Of a stretch of 64,000 nt of DNA, positions 35,622 to 48,739 are shown piece after piece; within the stretch, counting starts at the first letter, position 1, and each line of letters opens with the position of its first letter. The DNA comes from Metellina segmentata (lineage: Eukaryota; Arthropoda; Arachnida; Araneae; Tetragnathidae), in NCBI GenBank assembly GCA_947359465.1, contig OX375873.1, forward strand, positions 37,606,437 through 37,670,436. The letters are read 5' to 3'. The position numbers and the translations under genes are program-made. The notes below the pieces were generated by a model. The model was given only the letters and a program-made list of their open reading frames with translations. It did not search any database and had not been told where the DNA came from.

Positions 35622-36903
35622 CAGAGGCTGTTCACACATTTTTTAGACAATGTATATTGTGTTCACAAAACTAAATTACATAAAATGCTTGTGTTTCAAA
35701 TGTTCTATTTGATAGCCCTTATTCTGAGCTATCTTTCGGCACCGTAATTTCCAGGATAATAATGCCTTTTGAAGGTCAGAAGAGGTCCCATTCCTCCTTA
35801 ACAGCTTTCTAGAGTCCTGTAAGGGTTGTGGGACGACGTTTGTATAATGCAGATTTTAAAAGTCCAAAAGAACAAAAATCCATCGGGAGATTTAGTAGGG
35901 ATATCAGTGAAGGGTATGGCCTTGATACCGGTATTTTGTTCCATTTCTTTTAGGAAATTTACAGTGGATTTTGATGTGTGACTGCTAGCTTTGTCTTGAT
36001 GGAGTTTCACAGATTAATGGCACTGTGGGTAAAGCGATGGTATTTCATTCAGAAAAATTGGCGATAAAATATGTTCCTGATAGTATATGGAGTTAATCTG
36101 GACATTTTTTTCCACTCTATTTATTTTTAACTTGCCATTATATGAAAAACCAACAACAATCATGAATCCCTTAGAAAAACTTTCTTTCGATTCTGTGAAC
36201 CATGTACGTAAATATTTTCTCCCCTTTTATGATACTAAATGGCTCTTTTTTTGCTGTAATCATTTAAATACACCCTTGATTCATCTATTGTGACAATTTC
36301 TTTCCATTTTTCTTTGGATAATTGTTTCTCATATAGAATTCGGCAGCGTGTCCTGTGTTTAGCGATATGCTTTGGAGAAAGACGATGCACATTGCGTTTT
36401 TTCGCTTTCTTAAGATTTAAATCAACATTTATCATTTTGTTTACAGTGAACACCTAGCATTTTAATGATTTTGCAACTGTCCTTTGACTAGGGGGATTTT
36501 CTTTTAACATTAAACAACGTACCTTTGCAATAGTCGAAGATGTCCGTTTCTTCCTTGGATACTTGTTTGGAATTTTTGTCCCACTTGAGGCTCCAATTTG
36601 ACGTTTTTTTCCTTTCTTGTTGACGATATTACCTATCGACGCTTTAGATATCACAAAACCATGACTCTCGCATCGTTTTTGGATAACGGAAAATGAATAT
36701 TTCTCTTCGGAAAGGGTATAAATATAACCTTCGAACCACTGCTTCCTTAAAAACGCCATTTTTAATAAAAACAAACCTCTCAAGCCGCAGACGATAATTT
36801 TGACTTTTAAAAACATAGTACAACTGCAATTATTTCTTTTGCAGCAAACGACTTTTTATTACCACTATCCAAAATCGTCTAAAAAATGTACGAACAGCCT
36901 CTG
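35622..36903 (-). mobile_element. mariner-type transposon with both ends intact
   Basis: The left end CAGAGGCTGTTCACACATTT and the right end, which inverts to CAGAGGCTGTTCGTACATTT, are near-perfect terminal inverted repeats of about 27 bp (continuing into TTTAGAC). Both are flanked by TA (35620-35621 and 36904-36905). The length of 1282 bp is normal for mariner-type elements. The transposase lies on the minus strand and is broken by stops. Intact ends mean it could still have served as a substrate for a related transposase in trans. Confidence 0.92.
35700..36760 (-). pseudogene. mariner-type transposase, inactivated
   Basis: Translation from ATG at about 36759 gives MAFLRKQWFEGYIYTLSEE and a helix-turn-helix region, a basic GKKRQIGASSGTK linker and KNPP-like segment, then a stop just before VFTVNKMINVDL. 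HRLSPKHIAKHRTRCRILYE leads to the first catalytic Asp in VTIDESRVYLNDYSKKRAI, followed at once by a stop where a Tyr is expected. Several stops and shifts follow. The second Asp lies in KLHQDKASSHTSKSTVNFL and the third in IPTKSPDG, with 36 residues between them as read. The third position is Asp, not Glu, which places it with mariner or maT-like families rather than Tc1. LQKALLSWKLRCRKI closes the protein near 35710. Not functional. Confidence 0.88.
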
Positions 36904-36905
36904 TA

Positions 36906-37344
36906 TAACACTATCAAAGTGCTCCTTTTCTGATCTGAATACAATTGTTAGTATCTAAACTTCCATAGAGTAAATAATTCTTTTGGTCAGTTAATGACCT
37001 ACTGTGAGACGATACTGTCGATTTTTCATTTTATACGCCATTTGCAATTTATTTTGGAACCTTTATACTAAGGGTACTTTTAAATGCCAACTGATTATAT
37101 ACGATTACTCTGTAAAAGCTAATACCAAACACTTGAGTAGGTAGAGTTATTTTTAGAGCCCCTTGTATTTTTATATCAGCAAGCTTAGCAGCCTAGTTAA
37201 CTATAGTAAACATTTAGCGATTTAACACTAGAAGGGATTCACACGTATTATTTTACTTTTCAAGCTGTAGTTTTTCCCTGTGTAACTTATTCTTTCCATT
37301 TGACCTTGACCAATTAATCAAAATGTTTATTTTACAGAAAAATA
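36906..37344. other. AT-rich spacer, nothing recognised
   Basis: No feature supported. Confidence 0.35.
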
Positions 37345-37800
<456 letters not shown>

Positions 37801-38375
37801 TGAAAAGACCAAATGTAATATTTCCAAAAAATAAAATAATCAACAGATTCTCTAAACCAATAGTTTTGGTTATTTAGTACTCACGAGTATTGGTAATTAC
37901 AATCGGAAATCTAGTGACGAAAAAGGTTTAAATTATAAAGCCCCTGAACATAAACTCATTCATGACAAAGGCTAAGTGAAGATTTCATATACAATTCTAT
38001 ACGTCGTGTATGAAAACGAAAGCAACTTAGAAACCTAAAACAACCCCATTTAACTCCTTTATTTGCTTAACCCTCTCAATGGTTCACACGAAGAAATCCA
38101 CTTTGCAACCTGCAGATTTCCAAGCACGACTTCTAAAAAATTGAACTTCTTGACCAATAGAATCTTCACAAAGGAGTGCGTATTAAGAGGAAATTAGCAA
38201 TAGAATCTTACGAAAGTTTTAATTGAATCCTTGGATTACTCAGTTTTTGTTATTTAGTCATTAATTGTGTCGCTGGCTAAAGATAACGCTACACAACTTA
38301 AAAATATCGCTGCTCTCAGAGGGTTAAACAAACATCAATTCCCATTGAGAACCTTTTCAAACCATCCGTAAGAAA
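37801..38375. other. AT-rich spacer
   Basis: Apart from the possible decayed minisatellite units at 38150-38225, nothing is recognised. Confidence 0.35.
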
Positions 38376-38379
38376 CATC

Positions 38380-38870
38380 GAATGGACATGGGCATTTATT
38401 TACTTTCTGTTTATACTCGTCCGTACTGTATCTCATTCGGTGATGAACGAAATCGAAAGAGTGATGTAAAATACATTTCATTTTCTTCGCCTAAACCCAC
38501 CTTCAGGGCAGCCAGAAAAACGGGAATGTCTTTCCCGGAATCCTTAAAATGCCCGTCCTCAGAAAAACTATCCGTTTTCCTGGTTTTTCCCATTTTCGAC
38601 TCGGATTACTTCGGCAGTACGCTTTCCTCACCATGCCAAGCGTGGCTTTTTTTTTCTTGCCCTTTTTCAACGTGTCGCCATCTTTCGGGAGGAATGTTAT
38701 CAAGGTTCTTGAGGAGCACGTCAAAATATCTTGATTTCAAGGAAGATGTAAATTCCACGACATATTTTTCTTTCTCGTTCTTTGCTCTCAGGGAAAGAGG
38801 GACGTAACTTGTTTTTTGAGAGGCGGAATCGTAGCCACGCAACTCCAAACCGAGTTATTTCTGCCGTAAA
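38380..38870. other. G+C-richer non-coding island
   Basis: A block of about 490 bp with the longest plus-strand non-repeat frame of the window (38382-38807, 141 codons), but with three competing minus frames and one more plus frame over the same bases. The 141-residue translation is Ser/Phe-rich, has no domain I recognise, and its start has no exon-like context. I favour a non-coding element, with a small chance of an unrecognised exon. Confidence 0.4.
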
Positions 38871-38874
38871 AATT

Positions 38875-41800
38875 TGTTCAACTGTCTGAAGAGATGAGTT
38901 ATAAACATGAAGGAAGATAGGGTCATAATAAAATACTTCGTGTTTGGGAAGCTTGTTTACTTCATTTTTTTATTTATCTCGGAATGCGATATGTTATGAG
39001 CACTATACCGCTCCTCGTAACTTTTGGGCTCAATATTTTGATAGCACTCAAATTGATAGTTTTATCTGAATAATACGTACGTTTCGTCATTGGTATTATA
39101 AACTTCTGTAATAACATTATTTGGGAAGATATAAATGCATTGTTAGATGCATTTTTTTTCAGCGCGCATTGTTATACATTGACAGACTTTACAAATTTTT
39201 ATTTTATGATTTTCAGTGTGAAGAAACAATTAATACCAAAGTTGATATTTTACTTCCGCTACCCTAATGATATCTCATGATAGATTGGGGTTACCTTAAA
39301 ATGTAGTTTTTCACCGTTTTGAAAACTTTTGGTGTTTAATTTAGTTGGCGTTGACCAATCAACTAGAATACTTCAATTCAGATTAAATTTTTTTTTATTG
39401 GTGTAGTTATTTCTGAAATCACATTTAAATCTAAGCCGACTTTGCGCGTCTAGCAATAGAAACACCATATCTACCTAAATTTCACTTGCCAGCAAAGGCC
39501 TCTCATAATTTGATATTGCGCCAAATTGCAAACCTTTTCAATGAGATTCTGACTTTTCTTTGGAATTATTTATACACGATAATACTTATTCAAAATCAGA
39601 AACCTTACGTATTTGGTGATTTTTGTGAAACATGTGTCCATCAATTCTGTTTCCATCGTATGGTTCTAGATTTTTTACTTCAGTAACAGTGATATATTCA
39701 TGATCGCCATATTTTTCATGACACTAAAACTACAATATTATTAAAAAGGCCATATCTCAAATTTTCATATTTTCGAGTTGATGATTACGGTGTCAAAATA
39801 TCATCATGCGTATATACAAGATGACGAAATTTACCCTAGATAATTTCATAAGAGAAAATTAGTTATCAGTCGCGAATCAAATGTGGTTCCACACTTCTAT
39901 ACACTAAGCAGTTTGACTTAGATATCATTACATGTTGATGACCACGGCTCGAAAGAACATATGTGCCAGTGATTATAAAAGTGGTACAAGCCAAAAATTA
40001 AAAACATTCAGTTCATTATTTGCTTAATTCGTATAGCTTTTGCCAAAGTTGTTATCAAGCAAAAATAATGTAAGAACTTTTTTAGATTATGTGAGCAAAT
40101 ATCTTCTGAATTATTTTGTAAATATTGTTTTTTTTTATAATTTATCCAAATTCAAAGCTTTAAATACCTCGAATGAAATAGATGACTTAGACCACTTTCC
40201 TAATAATCGGCACATATCTTCTCGAAATGTCTATGGGTCTAAGTGAATTAAGCTAAATAAAAATGAAATATTTTAAGGGTAAATCTGTAAGAACAAAATT
40301 CTTAATATTTTATCTGTTTATTGTTCATCTAAAAAAGTTTCTTGAATGTGCTCTAAACATTTAAGTATTAGATCTCGGTCTAACTATCCCATGTGTAGCA
40401 ATAACTGACCGTAGACCAACCAAGCAAGCGTAAAAATATATTCTAGTGTTAAGCAGCGTCGCATGCTTTCTTATGTAGTATAAACAAAAATCATGAAAAC
40501 TTGGAACAGCCTTGACTAGAAAGACAGAATATAGTACTTGAAAATTATCATGCAGCTTAACGAAGTTTGACTTATGTGGTTGAAAATCCTCATATTCAAG
40601 GTGTCACCTAAAATATTATGAGTAGCAATATCTCATAAATTAATAAACTAACAAACCATTATAAGTTAATGGGTTTCGAAAAAAGTTAAAAAAATGATCG
40701 AATGTAGTTCAGTCGAAAAATTAACTATTCGCTGATGGTGGGCTTTAAAAATGGCAAAAAAGAACTTATCAGGAGACATTACATTGTTTTATAGCATACT
40801 CGGTTTCCGACATTACACGAGTAAATTAATGGTTGCACAGCATTTAAAAGTGTTGAGTTTATCGTAAGTGTCCATCATCCTCAACACAATTAAAAAGGAC
40901 ATTAACAGGGGAGTTGCTAGTCCTAACACATGTTCCAAGCTCATTTATCAACAGTATATCTCGAATGCCATCTTCGTACTGCAATTTCTAATGCTACCAA
41001 GCCAATTCTGTTGTAATGGTTTCAATAAATTAAGGAAAACAATTTATGCTACTGATAAATTGACGCATTGTAGATAAACATGCTCTAGAAGGAGGTGGTA
41101 TTGAATTCAAGAGCAATATATAGGTTACCCGACCATCATCTCTAAACCAGACAGGGACATTTCAGATTAATTCCATTGGATCATGGTTTTTTAAGGTTTT
41201 CGCGAACTGTCACGAGCAATATAGAACACGCCTGTAAAGGTCACTTATTTCAATAGCCACGTTCAAGGAGGATCCTACATTTAATTAGATGCCCATATGC
41301 CATTTGGAAAGCGTTATGATCTAATGAATTTGGTAGCTCATTCAAACAAGGTATGATAAGAACGAGTCCCAATTCATGAGTAGAAAAGGATGGCAGAAAT
41401 ATATGAATGTCAAAATGCCGCTTAAACTGTTTTTAATTGTCAGATTCAAAGCAGTCCATATTCATATCAACGTAAACGAATAGCCAAATAAGATCTCTAG
41501 TCGTTATTACAAGTTTGTAAATGCTTCCTTGTAAAGGAATCAATCGGTCGACCTAGTTAATATCAGACGTAAAAAATTCTTACATTTGGCATAGGGTTTA
41601 ATAGACGGGAATCTCACCATGGTATTAAAGATTAAATACTTCAATAGGATAGCCTGTCCAGTTATCAATGTATCTTGTATATTATACAAACCTCAATCAA
41701 TATAATAAATAGGAATAAGTTATTGCAATCACATCTTATACATCCCATTGTCCATTGTAAATTTTGCACTTTTTTTGCTTGACAACCAAGTTGAGCCATT

Positions 41801-42205
41801 TTTATATGGGAGGTAGCGAGGATGATCAGGTAAAATGGTTCTGTGAGTGGAATGTCTGTAGCAAAGGGGTTATTTCTGGTGCCATAATTAGCGTGTCTGT
41901 TTACTTGGTGAAATATTTATAGGCATCTATCGTCTGCGTATTCTATTTTCTTCGAGAACGTAGTACTGCTATTACAACACATAACTCATGACTAAATAAT
42001 CACATCTATTGGTTTAAAGAGAATCGTAAAAGATATTCTATTCTATCTAAAAACTAGATATATGTCATGTAGGGAAGACTTTCGATTACTAGGTTGAATG
42101 AATTCATTCTGTGTGTGAACCCATCAGATTAACTGCTCTGATGGTAGTACAATATCTCGAAGAGTAACGAAATTGTCTGAAGTGTAGAGAGAGATCATCA
42201 CAAAC
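38875..42205. other. Long AT-rich spacer; possible very old repeat
   Basis: No gene. Phrases such as 'GGTGTCACCTAAAATATTATGAGTAGC' type sequence near 40599 and 'CGGTGTCAAAATATCATCATG' near 39788 are weakly alike and occur beside 'CATATCTCA' or 'AATATCTCATAA', hinting at a degraded repeat with units of about 100 bp that I could not resolve. Confidence 0.3.
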
Positions 42206-42209
42206 ACTC

Positions 42210-42545
42210 ACATACTTAACTCTCCAAGTGGTATTGACGAGATATCTCGTCCATAAAGATGTGATGTACCTAGCTTATGAATAGATATATCGTTATCAAG
42301 ATATTACCGTTTTTTTTTATGCAAGATCGAGATTTGGTCAGTTTTCTTGAAATGACGAGACATTATAGTCCATCAAGATATGGACAGTTTTCTTGAAATG
42401 AAAAGTCTTGTCCATCAAGATGAATCAATTTTCTGGAAATTACAATACATCTCGTTCATCCAGATCTGGTCAGTTTTCTTGAAATGACTAAAAGTCTCGT
42501 CCATCAAGAGCTGTTTAGCTTTGCTAATGAGTAAATGCCTTGTCG
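42210..42545 (+). repeat. Minisatellite, ~45-bp unit, plus orientation
   Basis: 'CAGTTTTCTTGAAATGA' or close variants start at 42339, 42385, 42426 and 42471 (spacings 46, 41 and 45 bp), each followed by GTC..TCCATCAAGAT.TGG. Weaker units extend left to about 42230 (GACGAGATATCTCGTCC) and right to 42545. The same unit occurs inverted at 34325-34480. Confidence 0.8.
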
Positions 42546-42549
42546 AGAC

Positions 42550-45105
42550 AATCTCCTTGAGAGTTAATGTATCAAAATCATCACGGATGTTATCATCACC
42601 CCTAAAATTTCAGTGGCCTTTTACTATTTTACGAAAGAAATTTCCACTTACGAATAACTACGTCAACTATTGCTGTCGGTTGTGTGTTGCTCGTAGTACG
42701 CTCTATGTTAAGGTGGTTTTTCTATGTTAGCAATACTTAGTTAGATTTCCATTTATTTTACAGCAAAAGGAAAGTTTTGTATCTAAAGTTTTCGGGATTC
42801 GTAGTTATATAAAGTGGGATAAATATTTTCACAAAATTTAGATTACAGCATTTACAAACTACAGTTTTGAGGTATGTAAAGTTTTCAATTTGCTTTTTAG
42901 TTTGTGGGTATCGGTGATAGTGGATAACAAACAAATATTTTATCACCAATGAAATACTTATCACTGTCTTTATGACTTATAACCTTTGTTATGACTTTAA
43001 AAACAAAATGTGTTCTGGCAATCGACTTCGTGTAACAAAACATTCTTAAAAATCAAACCACCAATGTATATGCAGTATTAGATACTTACTAGTTAACCCT
43101 CCCACAGCATCTGCGCTAAATTTTCATACTTGCATTTTCTATTGATTGCTAAAAGATTCGTTAGTTGCATTTCATATCTTATTTGGATCCATTTAGAGTA
43201 AAAATATCACCCATATATGGAATTCATACATCAGAGTGATACAAAATTATCCAAAAATATAATACATTATTTCGTTTACTTTTTCGGGTGTTGGTTCTTC
43301 TTTCCAAAACCAAGTTGCACGGCAAAAAGAACAACTTAGTCATATTATAACAATTAGACTCTGAACGTCTACATAAATTTTAGCACAATCCCTTGCTTAA
43401 AAAGCGACTCGGCATTTTTTTTTTGGCAAATATCGCTCCTATTTTCTTTTTAATGCTGAATTTTATCTTCCAGATTTCTCATTGATTTCTATCTTAAGAC
43501 TGTTGAATAGCTTCATTAGAATAGCGAGCTCTTTCGTGTAGTTTTAGTAATATTTTGCAGCTTCATAGCTCAAATTAACATACTTAAACTGTTCTGAATA
43601 ATTAGTCCCATAACTCACCGAGACTCTTAACGCGTAATTATGTAATTAAATATGGTTTTTTATTAAATTTGTTAATCCGATTATAATATAAGCAGCATAA
43701 AAATAATCGTAGGTTGTATTCAGAGCAAATTGAAGCAAAAAATTAAAAATAATGGTACTAATATCTTAAAAACTGACATCTTTCAAAGTTTTATAAAGGT
43801 AACACTTAAATGAATGGAAATATGTTTTATTTTAGCATATTTTCTTAACCGTGCATTAAAGTAATTTAATTTTATTAGTTGATCATTCTTATGTATTCAA
43901 TCTCATTTTATTATTTCATTTTGAATAGCATTCATTTCTACTTAGAATTATCACTCAAACTATTTTGTACAAAGATAAACAATTTTCAGTATAGTAGCCA
44001 CTGATGATATAGTAACAGTTAAATTGTTGGCCAAGGTTGGCAATAAACTTAATTAACCACAACATAACTAGATTTTGTCTTTACTATTGATTAATAACAA
44101 TTTAATGCTACATTGAGCTAAAGCTTTTTTCATCAATACTGTTGAATAAAGTAATTCATCTATATTGAAATGTTTTAATATGAACAGTGAATTTTACAGC
44201 AAATTATTTACCCATTCAATTATTACCTGTTAACCCATTCAATTATTTAGAGTATTGACACAATATTGGGGCACAACAAATTATGAATTGTTTAAGCATG
44301 GATACAACTAAATTCGTATCTTTAAAATACAGTAACGATTGTTCGAGGTAAAATTGTATTTACAATTTGAGTTTACGTTTGCTTGAAATTCACAGACACA
44401 AATTCATTATTTTTTTATAAAACACATTAAAAGTTTTTTGTAAGTATTTCATAGTTTATTCATTGAAGTACTTTAAGTAGATGTTGCAGAAGTGTTTTAT
44501 TTTCCAATTATATTTAATAATGATCAACAAATAAAGATTTATATTGACAAAACTTCAGTTAATTGATGCTCCCCCAACGCATGGTTAAATTGTTTTAATA
44601 AAGTGAAATATGTGTCCTTGTAGAATAGAGTGCAACAATTGTAACAAAATTTATATGCTTTGAATAAATCGTTTCAATATACTCGTATAGAAATATTTTA
44701 ATTCATCTATTTCCCATTGTGTGTATCGCTCTATATTAAGTACAATTAAAAATTGTAAAATATTTGATCCTATTTGCTAATGTTGTTGGAAATTCATAAT
44801 TTAGTCTTCTTTGATACCATTGAAATGCTATTATGCTTTTAGTTGTCCGTGGTTCAATGCATTTAAATAATATATTGATTAAGGTGCGTCATTTTTAATT
44901 ATATTCTTTGTTGATGTTATAGGGTGTTAAATGAACTTAGAAAAAGGGTAATTCAGTTGTACAGCGAGGGGACTGTTTTTTACTTTTGTTCTGTATGAAA
45001 GATTAAAATAAGCTGTAAACTGTGTTATCTTTAGCTATAGCGTTACTAATAATTAAACAGAAAGGAATAATATAGAAGGCACTGTTTTACAAACTATTGT
45101 ATAAA
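42550..45105. other. Long AT-rich spacer, nothing recognised
   Basis: No repeat unit or protein similarity was seen; strongly AT-rich throughout. Confidence 0.4.
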
Positions 45106-45109
45106 ACAA

Positions 45110-45450
45110 ACTATTGTAGCTGAACACCAGCGTTTTTCTGCTATTCCCTCAATCGAAACGAGGAACTGTTTATCAGCTGTTTCCAGGAACACATGTTTGT
45201 GCTCTCTTCTGTGCATGTGCCCCGTTTAAAAGTGCTAGCGTCTGTTATTAAGAAGCGAGAGGGTAGTCGTTCTGTAGTCTGTTTGGAGGTGTGTACTGTT
45301 TCGTTTTTCATCTCTAAATAAATGCTGTGTCTCGTCCTGATATTTGATTGGATTTGTGAGTAGCTGTCCTTGAAAGTTGCTATACTATGCAATTTTGTTA
45401 CCCTAGTATGTCCATAAAATCTTAGTAACATCACGATGGTACGACAGTTA
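45110..45450. other. Isolated mixed-composition block, possible LTR fragment
   Basis: Less AT-rich than its flanks. It contains 'AAATAAATGCTGTGTCTCG', like a polyadenylation signal followed by an R-type region, and ends near TAGTAACATCACGATGG. I see no paired LTR, primer-binding site or coding relic, so this is only a possibility. The 97-codon minus frame (45434-45141) has no recognised motif. Confidence 0.2.
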
Positions 45451-46214
45451 AATAAGAGAGAAAAATTATTTATATAGAGTTTTAAAACTACAACTGTATC
45501 AGGTCAAATTAAAATATTCCAGCATCAGACTAAATCAAACTGAGGCTATGCCAGCCCTAGTTACAAATACAAACGGCGAAAGTGGAATCATGCAATACAT
45601 ACGTATTATGAAAATTTTGTTTATTTCGAAAGGATAAATGAATAAACTTTCATTAGTGCAAGTTTTTAAAATGGCTAAAGCAGAAAGTTAAAAACCAAAA
45701 ACCATCATCAGAACAAAAGTTTATTTTTTGTTTCTGGGCGTTTTGTTCGTTCTAAATGGCTTAAAAATCAAATATTTCCTCTTGATACTATCTTTATCAG
45801 TGATTTTCTTAATTTTTTACATTATTTACTATCAGTTTCTTATTATTTACTATGAAAGTTTCGTTTTAACTCGAAATCTTGTTACGAAGTGTCGTCCTTA
45901 AATTAAATGTCCAATTGTGAAGTAATTATGTTAATATTTAAACTTGTACGAAACGTATTTATTGTTCTACCCATTGCATTCATTCATATTGGAGTAATGA
46001 GATGAATGAAAAATGAGAACGAGAAATCCATACCTTGCTGGAAATAGTTTTAATGTGAAATTTTTTGGTAATATTGAAATGAATTCATTTTATAATAGTA
46101 TACTAATGATTGGTTAAATATTTCATAAGTGTTCAATCCATCCTCCGTGGTGTATTATCACAAAGCCCTAATATTTCAAAATCCTTTGAAGTATCATATA
46201 TGTATATCTAAACT

Positions 46215-46560
46215 CCTAAACAAGGATGCAGTGCTGAAACTTCAAAGTCTTCACTAACGCAGACATTAAGCTATCTAAATAGGCTAATATCCCATGCAAC
46301 GAGAAATCATCATCTGGCCGTGGTTCAAAATTACGTGGTGTCGTCGAATATTTCCCTTAAGGGATCGATCCCGGACTTTCGTCAATAGCCCGTAATGTTA
46401 CTCTAGTACGACGTTGATTAAAAATTACCAAAAAATATTATCCATGCAGCGAGGGATCTCTCTAGACGGTAGTAATTTACAAAACAAAACAGAAAACAAT
46501 ATTTTTTAATGTTCTCCAAAACGCAATCAAGAATTTTAAAAACGCTGAGAAAAAATATGC
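46215..46560 (+). repeat. Three-copy dispersed block, copy 1 (split by SINE)
   Basis: Left part (about 46215-46303) has GATGCAGTGCTGAAACTTCAAAGTCTTCAC. Right part (46442-46560) has GCAGCGAGGGATC, ACAAAACAAAACAGAAAACA and TTTAATGTTCTCCAAAACGC. These match, in order, copies at 46770-46995 and 48480-48720. The SINE at 46304-46441 separates the two halves. Confidence 0.6.
46304..46441 (+). mobile_element. 5'-truncated tRNA-derived SINE family A with target duplication
   Basis: It holds only the 3' half of family A: CCGTGGTTCAAAATTACG, then CCCTTAAGGGATCGATCCCGG, CGTAATGTTACTCTAGTACG and an AAAATTACCAAAA tail. CCATGCAACGAG (46292-46303) and CCATGCAGCGAG (46442-46453) flank it, a 12-bp duplication with one mismatch. 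The intact CCCTTAAGGG here shows what the SINE at 8082 looked like before its insertion. 5' truncation fits LINE-type reverse transcription. Confidence 0.88.
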
Positions 46561-46769
46561 TGCAGAAATTTAACAAATGTATTTTTTCATTAAAATGGAG
46601 GAAAGTAACAAAAAGGGCTTTCGTTTTGTTTTGATATTAATCGAGATTTGACTTCTGAAATTTCTTTTGTAAGGAAACTCGTGTTATAGAATAGGTTCGA
46701 TGGCATATTGTACGCATCCCAAATACATTTACTTTTCTATTTTCGGAGTGCAGTTATAGATGTAAATTT

Positions 46770-46995
46770 ATCTCGACTTCGTCGAATATGACGCAGGAAT
46801 GGCAGTACCGTGACTTCAAAGCCAATACCGTTGGTGCACGTTATTAAGTTATTTGAATAGAGTATACCATCAAGTAACGACCAAATAGATTGAAATATAG
46901 TGATTTATAGCACGGGATTCGTGAAGCAAAACATAAAACAATGTCTTTTATTGTTCTTAGAGACGCGATCCAGATGGGAGGGTGGAATTTTTAAA
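46770..46995 (+). repeat. Three-copy dispersed block, copy 2
   Basis: Shares with copy 3 the ordered words GACGCAGGAATGGCAG / GGCAGGAATGATAAG, GTGACTTCAAAG / GGACTTCAAAG, GATTTATAGCACGGGATTCG / GATCTATAACACGGCATTG, TTTTATTGTTCTTAGAGACG and TCCAGATGGGAGGGTGGAA. Probably an old interspersed element or segmental duplication. No coding frame is conserved between copies. Confidence 0.7.
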
Positions 46996-46999
46996 AACG

Positions 47000-48479
47000 T
47001 GAAGCGAGAGACGATACATGCTATACATATAAAACAAATATATTTTCATTTAGTACATAAGAGAAACGAATTTTCGTATTGTTTCTCATATAACTCGAAA
47101 TTTATACTGTGACTCAAAGAAGATGTTATGGATGGTTATGTATTAATACTTTCCACGAAATCAAAACCTATGTATGTTATGCATTAATTATGTTTCTATT
47201 TTGTACTAAATCGAAACTCATTTATTTTTCTATCCATTGATTTTATTTAGGCTACACAGTACCCTAAAAATTATAAAAATATCGAAATTTTTTTTTTTGC
47301 ATTTTTCGATGGCCCGTACAGTTGGGAAGCTTGCCTCAAAATTGTAGATCTGATATCCAATTAGTTTTAAAGATTTTTGAAGTTTTCTGAGTGTTGTAGT
47401 GTCAAAATTTGACAGCATAGAGGAGGGGACATGGTTAAATTCGTTTTTTGTTGTGATGTAATTTCACATTCTTACAATTAATTAAAAATATTTTTGAATA
47501 AAATCAATTCCTTAGGTGAAATGGCTATTATATTCAACTTTCACTACTAAAATCGTATCTGTTAGTTTATGTTCTGCGTTCTCTTCTGAGTCTCATTACT
47601 AGCTAACCAATATTGGTAAAAAGGTCTTTTTCAAAACCAATATTTGATTACAATTGTTATATATAATACATTATAATCAAAATTTGGTAAATATTTGATT
47701 CGAAAATATTTAGTTAGGATTTAGATAAATAATTTGTCGCTGCCGTATCAAATGTTTTCATGATATGAAAACATAATATTTTGAATTTAAAAAAATATAT
47801 TCTATCACATTGAGTTAAATTAGTGTTTTAGTGCATTTTATAAGTTGGTAAATAACATATTAAAAAATTAGAGCTCTACAAGCATTATTAGTTTTTGCTT
47901 TATGACTTCAAAAACTTAAAATGCATTTTTCTCAGACTTTTATTTTTGTGGATGCAAGTGTTTTAAAATCCCTAAGGCTTTTTTTCTGTACAAGATACAG
48001 TCTAGAAATTTTTTGTAGATACTTTCATATATATGTACTATAAAAGTTAGTATGGATTAAGGCCTGAGAGTTCCAGTATTTTTTTTTGTAAATGTCAAAG
48101 AGTGTTAATAATTTTAGAATTTTTATGTTTTTTTCAAGTTTTTAGAGAGAGCTATATACAAAAATAATTATTAAAATTCAACAATGAGACTGATGGTCAA
48201 TTCCATACTAGCTTTTGTTCCCACACAATTATCTAAGAAATATAAATCACTTAAAATAACTAAAAAATATTATTAATTGAATATTTTATAAGAATTTAAA
48301 AAAACTTCAAAATATTCAATTTTTTTAAATTTTTAAATAATAGTGATTGTTAAACTGACTTTTGTTTATTGGCTTTAGTTGAATAATATAATCCGAAAAA
48401 AAGTCACTAATTATTTTTAATGTTACTGTCCGTGGAAAATGTTTTTGAAAAAGGGTACTGTGTAGCCTTAATGTCCTCG
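47000..48479. other. AT-rich spacer, nothing recognised
   Basis: No feature supported. Confidence 0.4.
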
Positions 48480-48720
48480 AGTTTATCTAGACTCCGACGG
48501 ATATCAGGCAGGAATGATAAGTTCTGGGACTTCAAAGTCACCACCAGCAGTACCTGGAGTTATTAAAGAATTTAAACAGAGTGCAAAGCAGCGAATAGGT
48601 TGCAATGGAGTGATCTATAACACGGCATTGATTCACGAAACGAAACTGAAAACAATACTTTTTATTGTTCTTCGAGACGCAGTCCAGACGGGTGGGTGGA
48701 ATTGTGAAAAATACACGTCA
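48480..48720 (+). repeat. Three-copy dispersed block, copy 3
   Basis: The best-preserved copy by eye: GGCAGGAATGATAAGTTCTG, GCAAAGCAGCGAATAGG, GATCTATAACACGGCATTG, ACTTTTTATTGTTCTTCGAG and CCAGACGGGTGGGTGGAA. It lies 1.7 kb from copy 2, same strand. Confidence 0.7.
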
Positions 48721-48739
48721 TTCCTTTTTACTCCGATAC

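Noticed and set aside
45110..45450. Solo LTR with polyadenylation-like signal
   Set aside because: Listed only as a weak possibility: no defined TG...CA ends, no duplication, no paired copy.
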